29,862 bases of DNA from IMG/VR virus record IMGVR_UViG_3300037961_006399, positions 1 to 29,862 of that record; one strand, given 5' to 3'. The stretch comes from a virus. The notes beneath the pieces were generated by a model, which searched no databases, was not told where the DNA came from, and saw only the letters and a program-made list of their open reading frames with translations. Of the stretch, positions 6,507-14,848 are shown in pieces. Every line of letters begins with the position of its first letter. Position 1 is the stretch's first letter. A program made the translations under genes and the position numbers.

Positions 6507-7440
6507 CCAATACCCCCTCAGACACTACGTCTATTTTAACAGAATCATATGGAAGAGTCAAAGAATTTTTTTCAGAAAATGTTAAAAAGAATCCTCCATT
6601 GCCTGCTCCACATAATTTATGTGCGATAACAGACTGGTCTATTTTAAGGTAATCATCAATCTCCCTAATACGACGATTCTCCGTAATACTAGTAGATGTA
6701 TTCTTCTTTTGAATCCACCCTTCCTTAAAAAGTTTGAAGAATTTTATAAAGTCACAGTTTAAAATTTCCTGATGTGCTTTCTCAACTGTGTCAAGCAGAG
6801 GTTTGATTTTATCTAGATTATCAGTTACATTCTTCAGAACTTTTTTTGAATTCCTAGTTACACCGCTGAAGACAAGATGAACGTCATACCGATTGAAAAT
6901 ATCAGTATTCAAATACTCATATCTAATTCTATCATTCTCTAAGAATTCAATCCTCTTAAAACCACCGATACCACATCCATATGGATCTTGATATCCACAA
7001 TAAGGATTAAATGACAATTCAAGTTCATGTGCCAACTTACAGATAGACTCGGAAGTCATATCTATTTTCTTAAAGATACAGCAAGCTTTGATAAGACTAA
7101 TAATATAAGACGAAGAAGATGCCAACCCACTACCTTGTGAGTAAGCATCACTTGTCAGGGTTACCTGCACTGGAGGCATCTTGAAATATTCAAAAACAAC
7201 TCTAACTACATCATTCTTGATTTCAGAAACACCACCTACCTCTTCTCTACGTGAATAATTGATAATGTATTTGTGTTGGTCTTTGTTAAATCCAAACTTA
7301 TCCTGACTAATTGTCACATAAGTTTTAAGATTGGATGTAAAACTAATTACAGAACCATATCCATATTTCTTGACGAAAAATGGATTGTCAGTAGAACCTC
7401 CAAAAAGAGAAACTCGAAGAGGGCAGGAGGATATAATCAT
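6493..7440 (-). CDS. GHMP-family sugar kinase, HddA-like
   Basis: 315 residues. The N-terminus CPLRVSLFGGSTD (6-18) matches the GHMP motif 1 of D-glycero-D-manno-heptose-7-phosphate kinases. GSGLASSSS (103-111) is the ATP-binding P-loop, and CGAGNGGFF near residue 280 is motif 3. HddA phosphorylates the anomeric carbon to give heptose 1,7-bisphosphate, the step before phosphatase and nucleotidyltransferase. It is immediately followed by the GmhA-like and HAD/nucleotidyltransferase genes, which supports the heptose reading. L-fucose or galactose kinase activity is a less likely alternative. Confidence 0.75.
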   Translation of the reverse strand: MIISSCPLRVSLFGGSTDNPFFVKKYGYGSVISFTSNLKTYVTISQDKFGFNKDQHKYIINYSRREEVGGVSEIKNDVVRVVFEYFKMPPVQVTLTSDAYSQGSGLASSSSYIISLIKACCIFKKIDMTSESICKLAHELELSFNPYCGYQDPYGCGIGGFKRIEFLENDRIRYEYLNTDIFNRYDVHLVFSGVTRNSKKVLKNVTDNLDKIKPLLDTVEKAHQEILNCDFIKFFKLFKEGWIQKKNTSTSITENRRIREIDDYLKIDQSVIAHKLCGAGNGGFFLTFSEKNSLTLPYDSVKIDVVSEGVLGESI

Positions 7441-8090
7441 TAATTAACACGCTCAGGTAAAAACAACTGTTTGATTGGTTGGAAAATTTCAATAGACTGT
7501 TGTTCAGACAACTTATTATATGTTACAGTTTGATTTCCATCAGAACTTGTCTGATAGAAGTATGGATCATCAAATGCATAGACATTAAAGAATCTCATCA
7601 CTTCAGCAACCTGAACATCATAGTAACTCTCAATTTCATATCCAGCAAAACTACATGCCTTTTGTGCCATATCAATCCACTCTTGTGTAAGATATAAAAC
7701 AGCATGTCCACTCAACATGTTTCTAATTCTTACTATATTGTCACCCATGTCTTCATACTGAACACAAGGACCAGAGTGTCCATTCATCCTACCCCATCCA
7801 GAAATACCAAGATAAAAAGCATCTGTGTCATCAGGAATGTCAATTATAGGTTCCCAGTTTTTCAATGCAATGTCATCTTCCAAAAGAACGAATGGCCCTT
7901 TATTTTCTTTCAGAAAGTCAGCAACAGTTATAGCACAACCAGCAAAACCATTACTATGAGAAGTTGCTTCTACTCTAAAATAGTTCTCAATTTCAAGAGA
8001 AGATAGAAGTTTTTCCATCCTCTCTTTTCTTTCAGGTTGTCTGTCTAGGTTGATGTAATAAAAAGGTATTTTTCTAAGATCTAAGTTCAT
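7440..8090 (-). CDS. short GT25-like glycosyltransferase
   Basis: 216 residues, with YYINLDRQPERKERM (11-25) and LLEDDI (69-74) of GT25/LPS glycosyltransferases. It is about 50 residues shorter than the paralogue at 2059-2853 and lacks a clear EVGC-x-x-SH block, keeping only GFAGCAITVADFL in that place. It joins the GHMP kinase by TAATG at 7438-7442 and overlaps the GT6 gene by 17 nt. Probably a cytosolic transferase with altered acceptor handling. Confidence 0.75.
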   Translation of the reverse strand: MNLDLRKIPFYYINLDRQPERKERMEKLLSSLEIENYFRVEATSHSNGFAGCAITVADFLKENKGPFVLLEDDIALKNWEPIIDIPDDTDAFYLGISGWGRMNGHSGPCVQYEDMGDNIVRIRNMLSGHAVLYLTQEWIDMAQKACSFAGYEIESYYDVQVAEVMRFFNVYAFDDPYFYQTSSDGNQTVTYNKLSEQQSIEIFQPIKQLFLPERVN

Positions 8091-8772
8091 TGTGATTTTT
8101 TTTCAAAGCAATAATTTTAGGTTCATAAGGATATTGAGGGTTTCCCATCATTTCCTCAGCAAAACAGTAAGTCGGCGTAAGAGTTACTGTGGGAGGATTA
8201 TCAATCAAATATCGATTCATATGAGACTCATCGTGCCACAAAGCAATAACATCATTTTCAAGGTCTTTGGTTACACGATCTGCAATGACTTCTGCCATTT
8301 CAAGAAATCCTTTGGTACTACCACCATTAAATCCTCCAGCATAATAATACTCACCTTCTTCGCCAGGAGGAACATAAGCAAGACTCTTAGGATTTCTATC
8401 ATATGTTCTATCACTCTTTGGATAAAAAGATTGATAAGGATGCATCGTTGCTACAAGATCACCAAAGACTTCTTCACCAACTTTGTCCACTAAACCCATA
8501 TCCGCATCAAAGTAGTAGCAATAGTCAAACTGAGAAATAAACTCTTTCTCCTTCACGAAGTAATTATACCTCTTTAAGGTAGGCATTGGCCAAGGTTCGT
8601 GCTCAATCTGACTAATCTTTACATTATCAGAAGACTCTTCAATCTCATGGTCTGTAAACAAAAGACATTGAATATCATGTCCTTCCAAAAAATTTTGAGA
8701 AATATTTTCAAGCAATCTATCAATAAATTGAATGTACTTATTTGTTGCTATTGTCAATATACAAATTTTCAT
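8074..8772 (-). CDS. GT6-family glycosyltransferase (ABO / alpha-1,3-galactosyltransferase type)
   Basis: 232 residues with the run of GT6 signatures in the right order: HEPWPMPTLKRYNYF (58-72), FDADM (88-92, the metal-binding site), PKSLAYVPPGEEGEYYYAGGF (about 128-148; its GEYYYAGGF part aligns with the family's YYxGAxFGG), and WHDESHMNRYL (179-189, with the catalytic-site Glu). GT6 includes the human histo-blood-group A and B transferases, which add GalNAc or Gal in alpha-1,3 linkage to a fucosylated acceptor. There is no membrane anchor, as in bacterial GT6. Several alpha-1,2-fucosyltransferases in the same operon make an H-antigen-like acceptor plausible. I recall GT6 relatives in some bacteria and in a marine cyanophage. 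Confidence 0.85.
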   Translation of the reverse strand: MKICILTIATNKYIQFIDRLLENISQNFLEGHDIQCLLFTDHEIEESSDNVKISQIEHEPWPMPTLKRYNYFVKEKEFISQFDYCYYFDADMGLVDKVGEEVFGDLVATMHPYQSFYPKSDRTYDRNPKSLAYVPPGEEGEYYYAGGFNGGSTKGFLEMAEVIADRVTKDLENDVIALWHDESHMNRYLIDNPPTVTLTPTYCFAEEMMGNPQYPYEPKIIALKKNHNELRS

Positions 8773-8773
8773 T

Positions 8774-9406
8774 TCAAATAATTCTCTGATTTACATTCTG
8801 CTTTATATAAAGAGCATCTCCCCAAGTATCTCCATCCCAAGAAACATCGACCCTTTTAAAATTAAACTCTGCTAGGTAGTCATCAATTTCTTCAATATAT
8901 GCATTATTTTCATAAACTTCATCTCTATTAACTTCACAATAAACATAATCAACTTTTTTCAAAGTTTCTTTTCCACCTTTCAATACTTCAAGTTCATATC
9001 CCTGAACATCCATATTCAAAAAATTAAAATCTTGAGTATCAAAATTATCAAGAAGTTTAACTTCTACCGTTTCACGATCATTAAATAAGATATCTTTATA
9101 TTGAGTAAGATGTTTTTTTGGTTTTAGAATAGAACTACTAAGTCCATTATTACTACTTATGTACATCTCAACAGTTTTTTCTTCCGATCCAAGTGCCACT
9201 TGGTGCCCATATATGTTGGCATTTAGATTTTGACAATTTTTTCCAAGAACTTCAAAATTTTTAGACAAAGGTTCAAATACAATAATATTTTTGATGCCCT
9301 CAGAGATGTATTCTCTCATCTCTTCACCAAAGTGTCCACCAACATGAATAATACCTTTTATATCCATGCCGTATTTTTTTCTCATTCCACCAAAACTAAT
9401 CAGCAT
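8774..9406 (-). CDS. FkbM-family methyltransferase
   Basis: 210 residues with the SAM-binding IIHVGGHFGEE (19-29), VFEPLSKN acidic loop (about 44-51), NMDVQGYELEVLKGG (132-146) and a C-terminal YVYCEVNRDE, all typical of FkbM methyltransferases that O-methylate sugars. It overlaps the GT47-like gene by 7 nt and ends 2 nt before the GT6 start. It probably caps or decorates a glycan residue; the methylated hydroxyl cannot be predicted. Confidence 0.85.
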   Translation of the reverse strand: MLISFGGMRKKYGMDIKGIIHVGGHFGEEMREYISEGIKNIIVFEPLSKNFEVLGKNCQNLNANIYGHQVALGSEEKTVEMYISSNNGLSSSILKPKKHLTQYKDILFNDRETVEVKLLDNFDTQDFNFLNMDVQGYELEVLKGGKETLKKVDYVYCEVNRDEVYENNAYIEEIDDYLAEFNFKRVDVSWDGDTWGDALYIKQNVNQRII

Positions 9407-10290
9407 TTTTCAATCCTCTTTGCAATTGTATTTAAACACCCATCCCAAGTAAGATGTTTCTCATAAACTTTTTGACCATAGTCAATCATTTCCTGGTGCT
9501 TTCCAGATTCTAGTATAGCATCTACTCTTTCTGGTATACTATCTATTTCATTTTCATTTACGAGTAAACACATTTTTTCCCACTCAATTTGATCAGTAAA
9601 TGGTAACCAAAATTCGTCCGAAATATAAATGGGAATGCACTGCATTTGTATTGCTTCATACATTCTATATGAAGCTGGTCCAAATCCTCTAGGTGCCAAA
9701 GCAAACACAGAATTGGAGAGTATCTCTCTAAATTTACGGGTTTTAAAATCACCAGATTGATATGAATTCATAAAAAATTCATATCCCTCAAGATTATTGA
9801 GAGAGTCGAACATTTTTTGTCTTATTGGATGAGTTACAATTCCAGCAAATCCAACTTTATTCGTCCTAGTTTCTTTTCCAACAGTAGGATGTGGTTCACA
9901 TAGTAATGGGATAGGTTCATATACAGAATTATTTCCAATCGGAGAATTAAACTTTCCAGATGAACCGAAAATAATTGAATTGTCAATTGGAACTAACGTT
10001 CCCCCATCATATTGAACAATAGTAAAAAACTTTTCGTTTGGATATTTTTGTGTTAAATTGGAACAAAAATCAATCAAAGGTTTTGAATTCAATCCATACT
10101 CTCCACCTGGATTGATGTGCCAAGATGTCCATTGAATTGGAATATAAATGTAGTCAGAGTCTAAATCTTTTTTTGTGGTGAAAAAACTAAAAGCCCTTTC
10201 CTCAATCATTGGATTTGATCCTTGATGTGGAGGATATTGGACTGGCATTTTAGGAAGAAATTCCCTAGGTACATCAACAATGCGTATCAT
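9400..10290 (-). CDS. exostosin-like (GT47-type) glycosyltransferase
   Basis: 296 residues. The C-terminal donor-binding half has SVFALAPRGFGPASYRMYEA (194-213) and CIPIYISDEFWLPF (218-231), matching the exostosin/GT47 pattern in which an Arg and a Glu hold the nucleotide sugar. The N-terminal half carries YIYIPIQWTSWHINPGG. No membrane anchor. It starts by ATGA overlap with the GT2 gene at 10287-10290. Family members add xylose, galactose, glucuronate or GlcNAc; donor unknown here. Confidence 0.8.
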   Translation of the reverse strand: MIRIVDVPREFLPKMPVQYPPHQGSNPMIEERAFSFFTTKKDLDSDYIYIPIQWTSWHINPGGEYGLNSKPLIDFCSNLTQKYPNEKFFTIVQYDGGTLVPIDNSIIFGSSGKFNSPIGNNSVYEPIPLLCEPHPTVGKETRTNKVGFAGIVTHPIRQKMFDSLNNLEGYEFFMNSYQSGDFKTRKFREILSNSVFALAPRGFGPASYRMYEAIQMQCIPIYISDEFWLPFTDQIEWEKMCLLVNENEIDSIPERVDAILESGKHQEMIDYGQKVYEKHLTWDGCLNTIAKRIEKC

Positions 10291-11036
10291 AATTGTTTAA
10301 TTGCAGTTTCATAATAGTTTACAGATGCTTGTGAATTGTTTCCACAAGAGTGCCAATTGCTATCAGATCTAAGTCTATGATTGTGTCTAAGTCCTTCAAC
10401 TATTTTAACCTTTCCACCACTCTTTAACCAATAGTAAAAAACAGCAGCAGTGTCAGCATGTAGTAAAGGTGTTTCAACATTTTCATAAGGTTCTTTCAAA
10501 ACCTCAGTATATCTATCTTTATTAACAATATAGTTGCCAGAATTTACTAACCAACCAAACCATTCAATATTACCCAGGATACATTTCTTACTTTCCTCAA
10601 TACCAATTAAATCATATCCAAAATTATAATCAGATACAACTTCAAAGTCATTAGCACCATCATGCTTACAACAGAGATGTTGTGGAGAATAAAAAATATT
10701 AGGATCGCTATCTGGTATTCCTCTCATGAGTTGATAACTTTCTTCAAATGGATAATTATCACTATCTAATAGATATACCCATTCATTGGAACAGTTTTTT
10801 ACTGTCTGGTACTTATTTCTAAATGCGCCTACATTTTTAGTATTGGAAAATAACTTTATCTTTTTAGAGTTAATATTTTCTATTTTACTTTTAAATGTTT
10901 GAAAATGTTCTGGAGATGAACAATCATCATTAACAACAATTTCATCAATAAAATCATCATCTAAAGCATATTTTATACAATCATCAAAATATTGAGATGT
11001 ATTGTATGTTGGAAGAGCAAGACTAATTTTTTTCAT
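10287..11036 (-). CDS. GT2-family glycosyltransferase
   Basis: 249 residues with an N-terminal GT2 GT-A core: SLALPTYNTSQYFDDCI (5-21), EIVVNDDCS (32-40) and the DxD region VYLLDSDNYPF (87-97). The C-terminal half (GLRHNHRLRSDSNWHS) is of the kind that binds acceptors. No membrane segment, so it is not a processive synthase. It starts at TAATG shared with the RmlD-like gene at 11036 and ends by ATGA overlap with the GT47-like gene. Confidence 0.85.
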   Translation of the reverse strand: MKKISLALPTYNTSQYFDDCIKYALDDDFIDEIVVNDDCSSPEHFQTFKSKIENINSKKIKLFSNTKNVGAFRNKYQTVKNCSNEWVYLLDSDNYPFEESYQLMRGIPDSDPNIFYSPQHLCCKHDGANDFEVVSDYNFGYDLIGIEESKKCILGNIEWFGWLVNSGNYIVNKDRYTEVLKEPYENVETPLLHADTAAVFYYWLKSGGKVKIVEGLRHNHRLRSDSNWHSCGNNSQASVNYYETAIKQL

Positions 11037-11812
11037 TATGAAATATTAAAAGAGTACATTTCCAATAGTTGTTGTTCAACTGTCAAATCCACAGGACGCC
11101 CATAAATTGTTTTCAAACTTCTATCACAATAATCAACCATCACCGGATTTATTTTGTTGTTCAAATTATATATCTGATTAATAAATGAGGTCAATTGATA
11201 TTTACTAACAGTATCCTTAGAGTGATAGTGTCTTACACCATCCCAATATGATTTTGAATTAATAATTGAAACTATTTCTTTAGTCAATTGTAAACATGTC
11301 AATCCATTCCAAAAATGGTTCAAGTATCCGTTTATAGTTGTATTCTTATTGGTTTTTACCCATTCAACCAAAGATTTTTTATTCAGTAGTTCTTCACCTA
11401 TAATTGATGTGCGAATTACAGTTACATTATTTGGCTCTCCCAAAGATTTACTTTTGCCATAATCATCAAGACAATCATGAACACTAAGTTCTGTATATGA
11501 TCCTTCTTTACCACTAAAAACACAATCTGTAGTAACATGAATTACATGACACTTGAGAGAAGACAGAAAATGTGGAAACAATGAATTAACTCTAATCAAT
11601 TCATTTGCAGTATATGATCTTTGCTTAATAACTCCTGCAGCGTTCACAATAACATCATCATCATTAAAACAATACTTATCGGTGATGTTGTTAAAGTCTT
11701 CTAATAAATCAACATCTTTTCTTGTAATAGGAACTACATCAAGAAAAGAACTCATATACTTTGTAAGGTATCTTCCCAACATTCCATTGGCACCAAAAAT
11801 GTAAACTTTCAT
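11036..11812 (-). CDS. RmlD-like nucleotide-sugar 4-ketoreductase
   Basis: 258-residue SDR of the RmlD substrate-binding family: FGANGMLGRYL (6-16), IVNAAGVIKQ (about 55-64), HVTTDCVFSG (about 92-101) and the YGKSKSLGE catalytic block. RmlD reduces dTDP-4-keto-rhamnose; relatives such as WbvR reduce the UDP-linked 4-keto amino sugar made by a WbjB-type enzyme. The WbjB-like gene lies three genes upstream and no RmlABC is visible, so the UDP-amino-sugar route is preferred. It lacks the C-terminal cupin of WbjC/CapF, judging from its length. Confidence 0.75.
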   Translation of the reverse strand: MKVYIFGANGMLGRYLTKYMSSFLDVVPITRKDVDLLEDFNNITDKYCFNDDDVIVNAAGVIKQRSYTANELIRVNSLFPHFLSSLKCHVIHVTTDCVFSGKEGSYTELSVHDCLDDYGKSKSLGEPNNVTVIRTSIIGEELLNKKSLVEWVKTNKNTTINGYLNHFWNGLTCLQLTKEIVSIINSKSYWDGVRHYHSKDTVSKYQLTSFINQIYNLNNKINPVMVDYCDRSLKTIYGRPVDLTVEQQLLEMYSFNIS

Positions 11813-11814
11813 AA

Positions 11815-12489
11815 TTATTTGTAAGTAGATTTAATTAAGTAGAGAATAGTATCGTCCTTACATCTCACAAAAGCATTTGGGTATGGATCTTGTAAGGATC
11901 TAATTTTATCAAAAAGTTCTTTTGATGTATAGTTAGAAAAGTCTTCTAACTTTATTTCACTCATATATTTTTTTCTTCTTTTAAAATAAGAGGATTTAGA
12001 ATTGTCTTGGTCAATAAGATTTAAAGATAAATTTTTCAAATCTTTTTCGATAATTTTTGTACACCCCTCTACACCAATACTTATAATTTTTTCAAAAACT
12101 TCATACAAATCACAATCTTCAATACCAAATTGTCTTTGAAATACTATTGGTCCAGTATCAATTCCAGTATCCATCAAAAATAAAGTAACGCCACTAATAG
12201 TTTCCCCATTTATAATCTGATGCTGTATTGGACTTCCGCCCCTATACTTTGGCAATAGAGATGGATGCAAACATATACATCTATTAGAATTTACTATAGA
12301 TTCGTCTACTATACTACTCCAACCTATAAAAAAAATTAAATCATATTTGTAGTTTGATATTAAATATGAAAATTTGTTATCAGTATTGCAAACGGAAAAT
12401 ACAACATCTTCAGTTTTAAACTTCTCTTGAATTTGAACACATATTGAATCAGACCATTCTCTATATGAGCATAGTAAAATGCTTTTCAT
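11815..12489 (-). CDS. formyltransferase-fold protein with altered catalytic Asn
   Basis: 224 residues of the formyl_trans_N type used by Fmt, ArnA and sugar N-formyltransferases: LHPSLLPKYRGGSPIQ (74-89) and GVTLFLMDTGIDTGPIV (100-116). His75 and the Asp in GIDTG (111) are present. The catalytic Asn two residues before the His is Cys73 (codon TGT) where NxH is expected. The C-terminal part may recognise the sugar. It follows the PIG-L deacetylase with TAATG coupling at 12487-12491, fitting removal of acetyl followed by addition of formyl from N10-formyl-THF. Activity is uncertain because of the Asn change. Confidence 0.75.
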   Translation of the reverse strand: MKSILLCSYREWSDSICVQIQEKFKTEDVVFSVCNTDNKFSYLISNYKYDLIFFIGWSSIVDESIVNSNRCICLHPSLLPKYRGGSPIQHQIINGETISGVTLFLMDTGIDTGPIVFQRQFGIEDCDLYEVFEKIISIGVEGCTKIIEKDLKNLSLNLIDQDNSKSSYFKRRKKYMSEIKLEDFSNYTSKELFDKIRSLQDPYPNAFVRCKDDTILYLIKSTYK

Positions 12490-13112
12490 TAATCAACCCA
12501 TCTAATAATTTGAAACGATTCTGCACTCGGCATGTTGGATTGAAATCCTCTCAAATAAGCCATCTGTCTTAGAGTATCAGGACCTCTATGTCCCCTGACC
12601 TGTGATTTTAGGAAGTTATATGAAAAAACTTTATCGTCAATATCTAATGGAGAGAAGTAATTTGGTTTAAAAGAACTATTGAGATCATGAGTACAATCCC
12701 ACAAAAAACTGTGAACTTCTTCATAAACTAAAACTTTTTTAACGAAAAAGTTGATGTCATGATGACGAAGAGCAACTAATGCTGCATCATAAACTGCAAT
12801 GTGATCTTGATTATAGGATGGATAAGGAATAAAAACTTTATCGGGTTTAACCTTATTAATTTGCTCTTCAAAAATAGGTATCAAATCTTGCATTACATAG
12901 TTGTTTACCTTGTTCTCAAGATATACATCGTAACTAAATCCACAGTGATCGGAAAGATTTTTTAATTCTTGCAATCTTTCCTCTCTACTCACCACATGAA
13001 ATACATCAACACCACACTCAACAACGTGAGCATCTTCATTCAAAAAACTGAAGCATCCCAATAACTCATCATCAACATGAGGAGATATTACTAGTGTTTT
13101 TTTAGTGGTCAT
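12489..13112 (-). CDS. PIG-L/LmbE-family de-N-acetylase
   Basis: 207 residues with the zinc-binding PHVDDELLG motif (11-19; H12, D14, D15) and YNQDHIAVYDAALVAL (about 110-125), the second metal/His motif of PIG-L deacetylases. The family removes the acetyl group from GlcNAc-type sugars, here probably a nucleotide- or glycan-linked N-acetyl sugar. It lies 3 nt after the WbjB-like gene and directly before the formyltransferase-like gene. The P-H-x-D-D-E core has Val where Pro is most common. Confidence 0.85.
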   Translation of the reverse strand: MTTKKTLVISPHVDDELLGCFSFLNEDAHVVECGVDVFHVVSREERLQELKNLSDHCGFSYDVYLENKVNNYVMQDLIPIFEEQINKVKPDKVFIPYPSYNQDHIAVYDAALVALRHHDINFFVKKVLVYEEVHSFLWDCTHDLNSSFKPNYFSPLDIDDKVFSYNFLKSQVRGHRGPDTLRQMAYLRGFQSNMPSAESFQIIRWVD

Positions 13113-13115
13113 AAT

Positions 13116-14045
13116 TTAAGGTTTAAAAAAGTTTTTTTCTTTCAAGATTGAATATAGCATGTTTTTGTCAATAACACAATCTTCTGAAGAGTATTGATTA
13201 TTTGGAAAACTTACTTCATCGTAAATATTCGTTTGATGCATCAGATAATGATCATTAAATTTTTTCATTCTCGCAACTTCATCTTGAGATGCCATTATCT
13301 CATGTATTTTTTCACAACTCCTTGGTTGTGAAACATCATACTTCAATCCAAACTCTTCTTTAAAGATTTCAAAAAGATCAGAGACTTTCATACTATGTAA
13401 AATGGGAATTACATTATATCCATCAGTTTTAAGTCCAATCTCAATTAAATTAATAGCATCATCAACATTGATAAAAAATCTAGTCATCTCTTCACCATAC
13501 AAGGACAAACTAAACCCCTCCTTTATACTATGCCACATCAAAGGAATGATGCTACCAGTACTATTCAAAACATTCCCATAAACTGCCGTGCTCAGTCTAA
13601 CATCACTTTTACTAGAATTTGAAATAAACGATTCACCTGCAACATATTTCATTGCACCATATATTGTAGTTGCAGATCTGCTTTTATCACTTGAAATAAA
13701 ACATGATGACTCAAACTCATTTTCCTCAGAGCACCTCCTACTATTAAAGGCACCATTAACAATCACCTGATTTGCTTCTTCATAGTTATCATGACAAGCT
13801 TGAATCTGTTTAAATGAAGCAGTAAAAATTCCAACATCATGATTTTTACTGGCACGTTTCATTAAATCATAATTCCTAACATCACCACAAATACATTCCA
13901 AATTTGGATACTTTTTCTTTAGATGATATTGCTTTGATTCATCTCTAGAATAAACCGTGATATGATTTTTATCATAAAATCTCTTAATTATTGACCGTCC
14001 AAGAAAACCAGTTCCTCCTGTCAAGAATATTTTTTTGTTTTCCAT
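13116..14045 (-). CDS. PseB/WbjB-type UDP-GlcNAc 4,6-dehydratase (with or without 5-epimerase)
   Basis: 309-residue SDR of the polysaccharide biosynthesis CapD/FlaA1 group: TGGTGFLGRSI (9-19), VYSRDESKQ (31-39), CGDVRNYDL, ASFKQIQACHDN, SSDKSRSATTIYGAMK (about 118-133, with the Tyr-x3-Lys pair) and RFFINVDDA. In PseB and WbjB the same positions read TDKA and YGATK. Those enzymes make UDP-4-keto-6-deoxy-HexNAc; the RmlD-like reductase downstream could finish a UDP-L-RhaNAc-type sugar. Sub-type is inferred from context. Confidence 0.75.
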   Translation of the reverse strand: MENKKIFLTGGTGFLGRSIIKRFYDKNHITVYSRDESKQYHLKKKYPNLECICGDVRNYDLMKRASKNHDVGIFTASFKQIQACHDNYEEANQVIVNGAFNSRRCSEENEFESSCFISSDKSRSATTIYGAMKYVAGESFISNSSKSDVRLSTAVYGNVLNSTGSIIPLMWHSIKEGFSLSLYGEEMTRFFINVDDAINLIEIGLKTDGYNVIPILHSMKVSDLFEIFKEEFGLKYDVSQPRSCEKIHEIMASQDEVARMKKFNDHYLMHQTNIYDEVSFPNNQYSSEDCVIDKNMLYSILKEKNFFKP

Positions 14046-14057
14046 AATTAAAATTAA

Positions 14058-14810
14058 TCAATATCCTTTAATAATTGGACGATTTCCAAACATAGAAGAC
14101 GCAGAAGGTCCAGACCCTGGCCTATCTGTTTGGTTATACATATATCCTAGCACAGAATCATCCCATTTTTTCCAAGAGTTTCTAATATCATCTCTTCTTT
14201 CACCAATCATCGAGTCCCATTTATCATACTTTGGTTCTGGGCAATTTTTAATAACACGATCTCCAAGATGTGAATATTTTCTAGACCATCTTGGTTCAGA
14301 TTCATCACATCCAGGAGGGCCATTCAATGGAGATTTTGGATACACTTTGCAATGCATATCATAATTACCCTCTAAACTTTCATATATGCACAAATCATTA
14401 TACTTGTGTCTATATACCCAATCTCTATCTTCCCATCCACCCAAATAGAACTCTTCATCAAACCAACCAATAGTTCTAATAAGTTCTTTGGAAAATGCCA
14501 TGAATGCACTATTAAAAATATACACTGTTGCATACCCATTTTCAAGAAGATTGAGTGTCTTTTCAACTTCTTCAACAGTAGGAAATAATCTATCATTCAT
14601 TAAAACAATCCATTCAGTTGGAGAAGTTGCAACAGCATGATTTACCAACTCAGAGAATGATGGATACATACCAGGATGTCTATCAATTCTATTATTCCAA
14701 TGAACTTTATATTTTTCTTCTAGAGGTTTTAATAAACCCATCTGATTGTCAACGATAGATCTATCATATCCACAATGCAAAGATATTGTGAATTCATCAA
14801 TCTTAATCAT
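14058..14810 (-). CDS. GT2-like glycosyltransferase
   Basis: 250 residues. EWIVLMNDRLFP (about 66-77) takes the place of the GT-A DxD strand and WFDEEFYLGGWEDRDWVYR (about 115-133) is the conserved acceptor/base block (F-x-GWEDxD) of GT2- and galactosyltransferase-like enzymes. The C-terminus is Gly/Ser-rich with no membrane helix. It is preceded by a 38-nt spacer, the longest gap inside the operon. Confidence 0.75.
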   Translation of the reverse strand: MIKIDEFTISLHCGYDRSIVDNQMGLLKPLEEKYKVHWNNRIDRHPGMYPSFSELVNHAVATSPTEWIVLMNDRLFPTVEEVEKTLNLLENGYATVYIFNSAFMAFSKELIRTIGWFDEEFYLGGWEDRDWVYRHKYNDLCIYESLEGNYDMHCKVYPKSPLNGPPGCDESEPRWSRKYSHLGDRVIKNCPEPKYDKWDSMIGERRDDIRNSWKKWDDSVLGYMYNQTDRPGSGPSASSMFGNRPIIKGY

Positions 14811-14848
14811 AAATTTTTCTCAAAACAATTTTTTTACTGAATTATATA

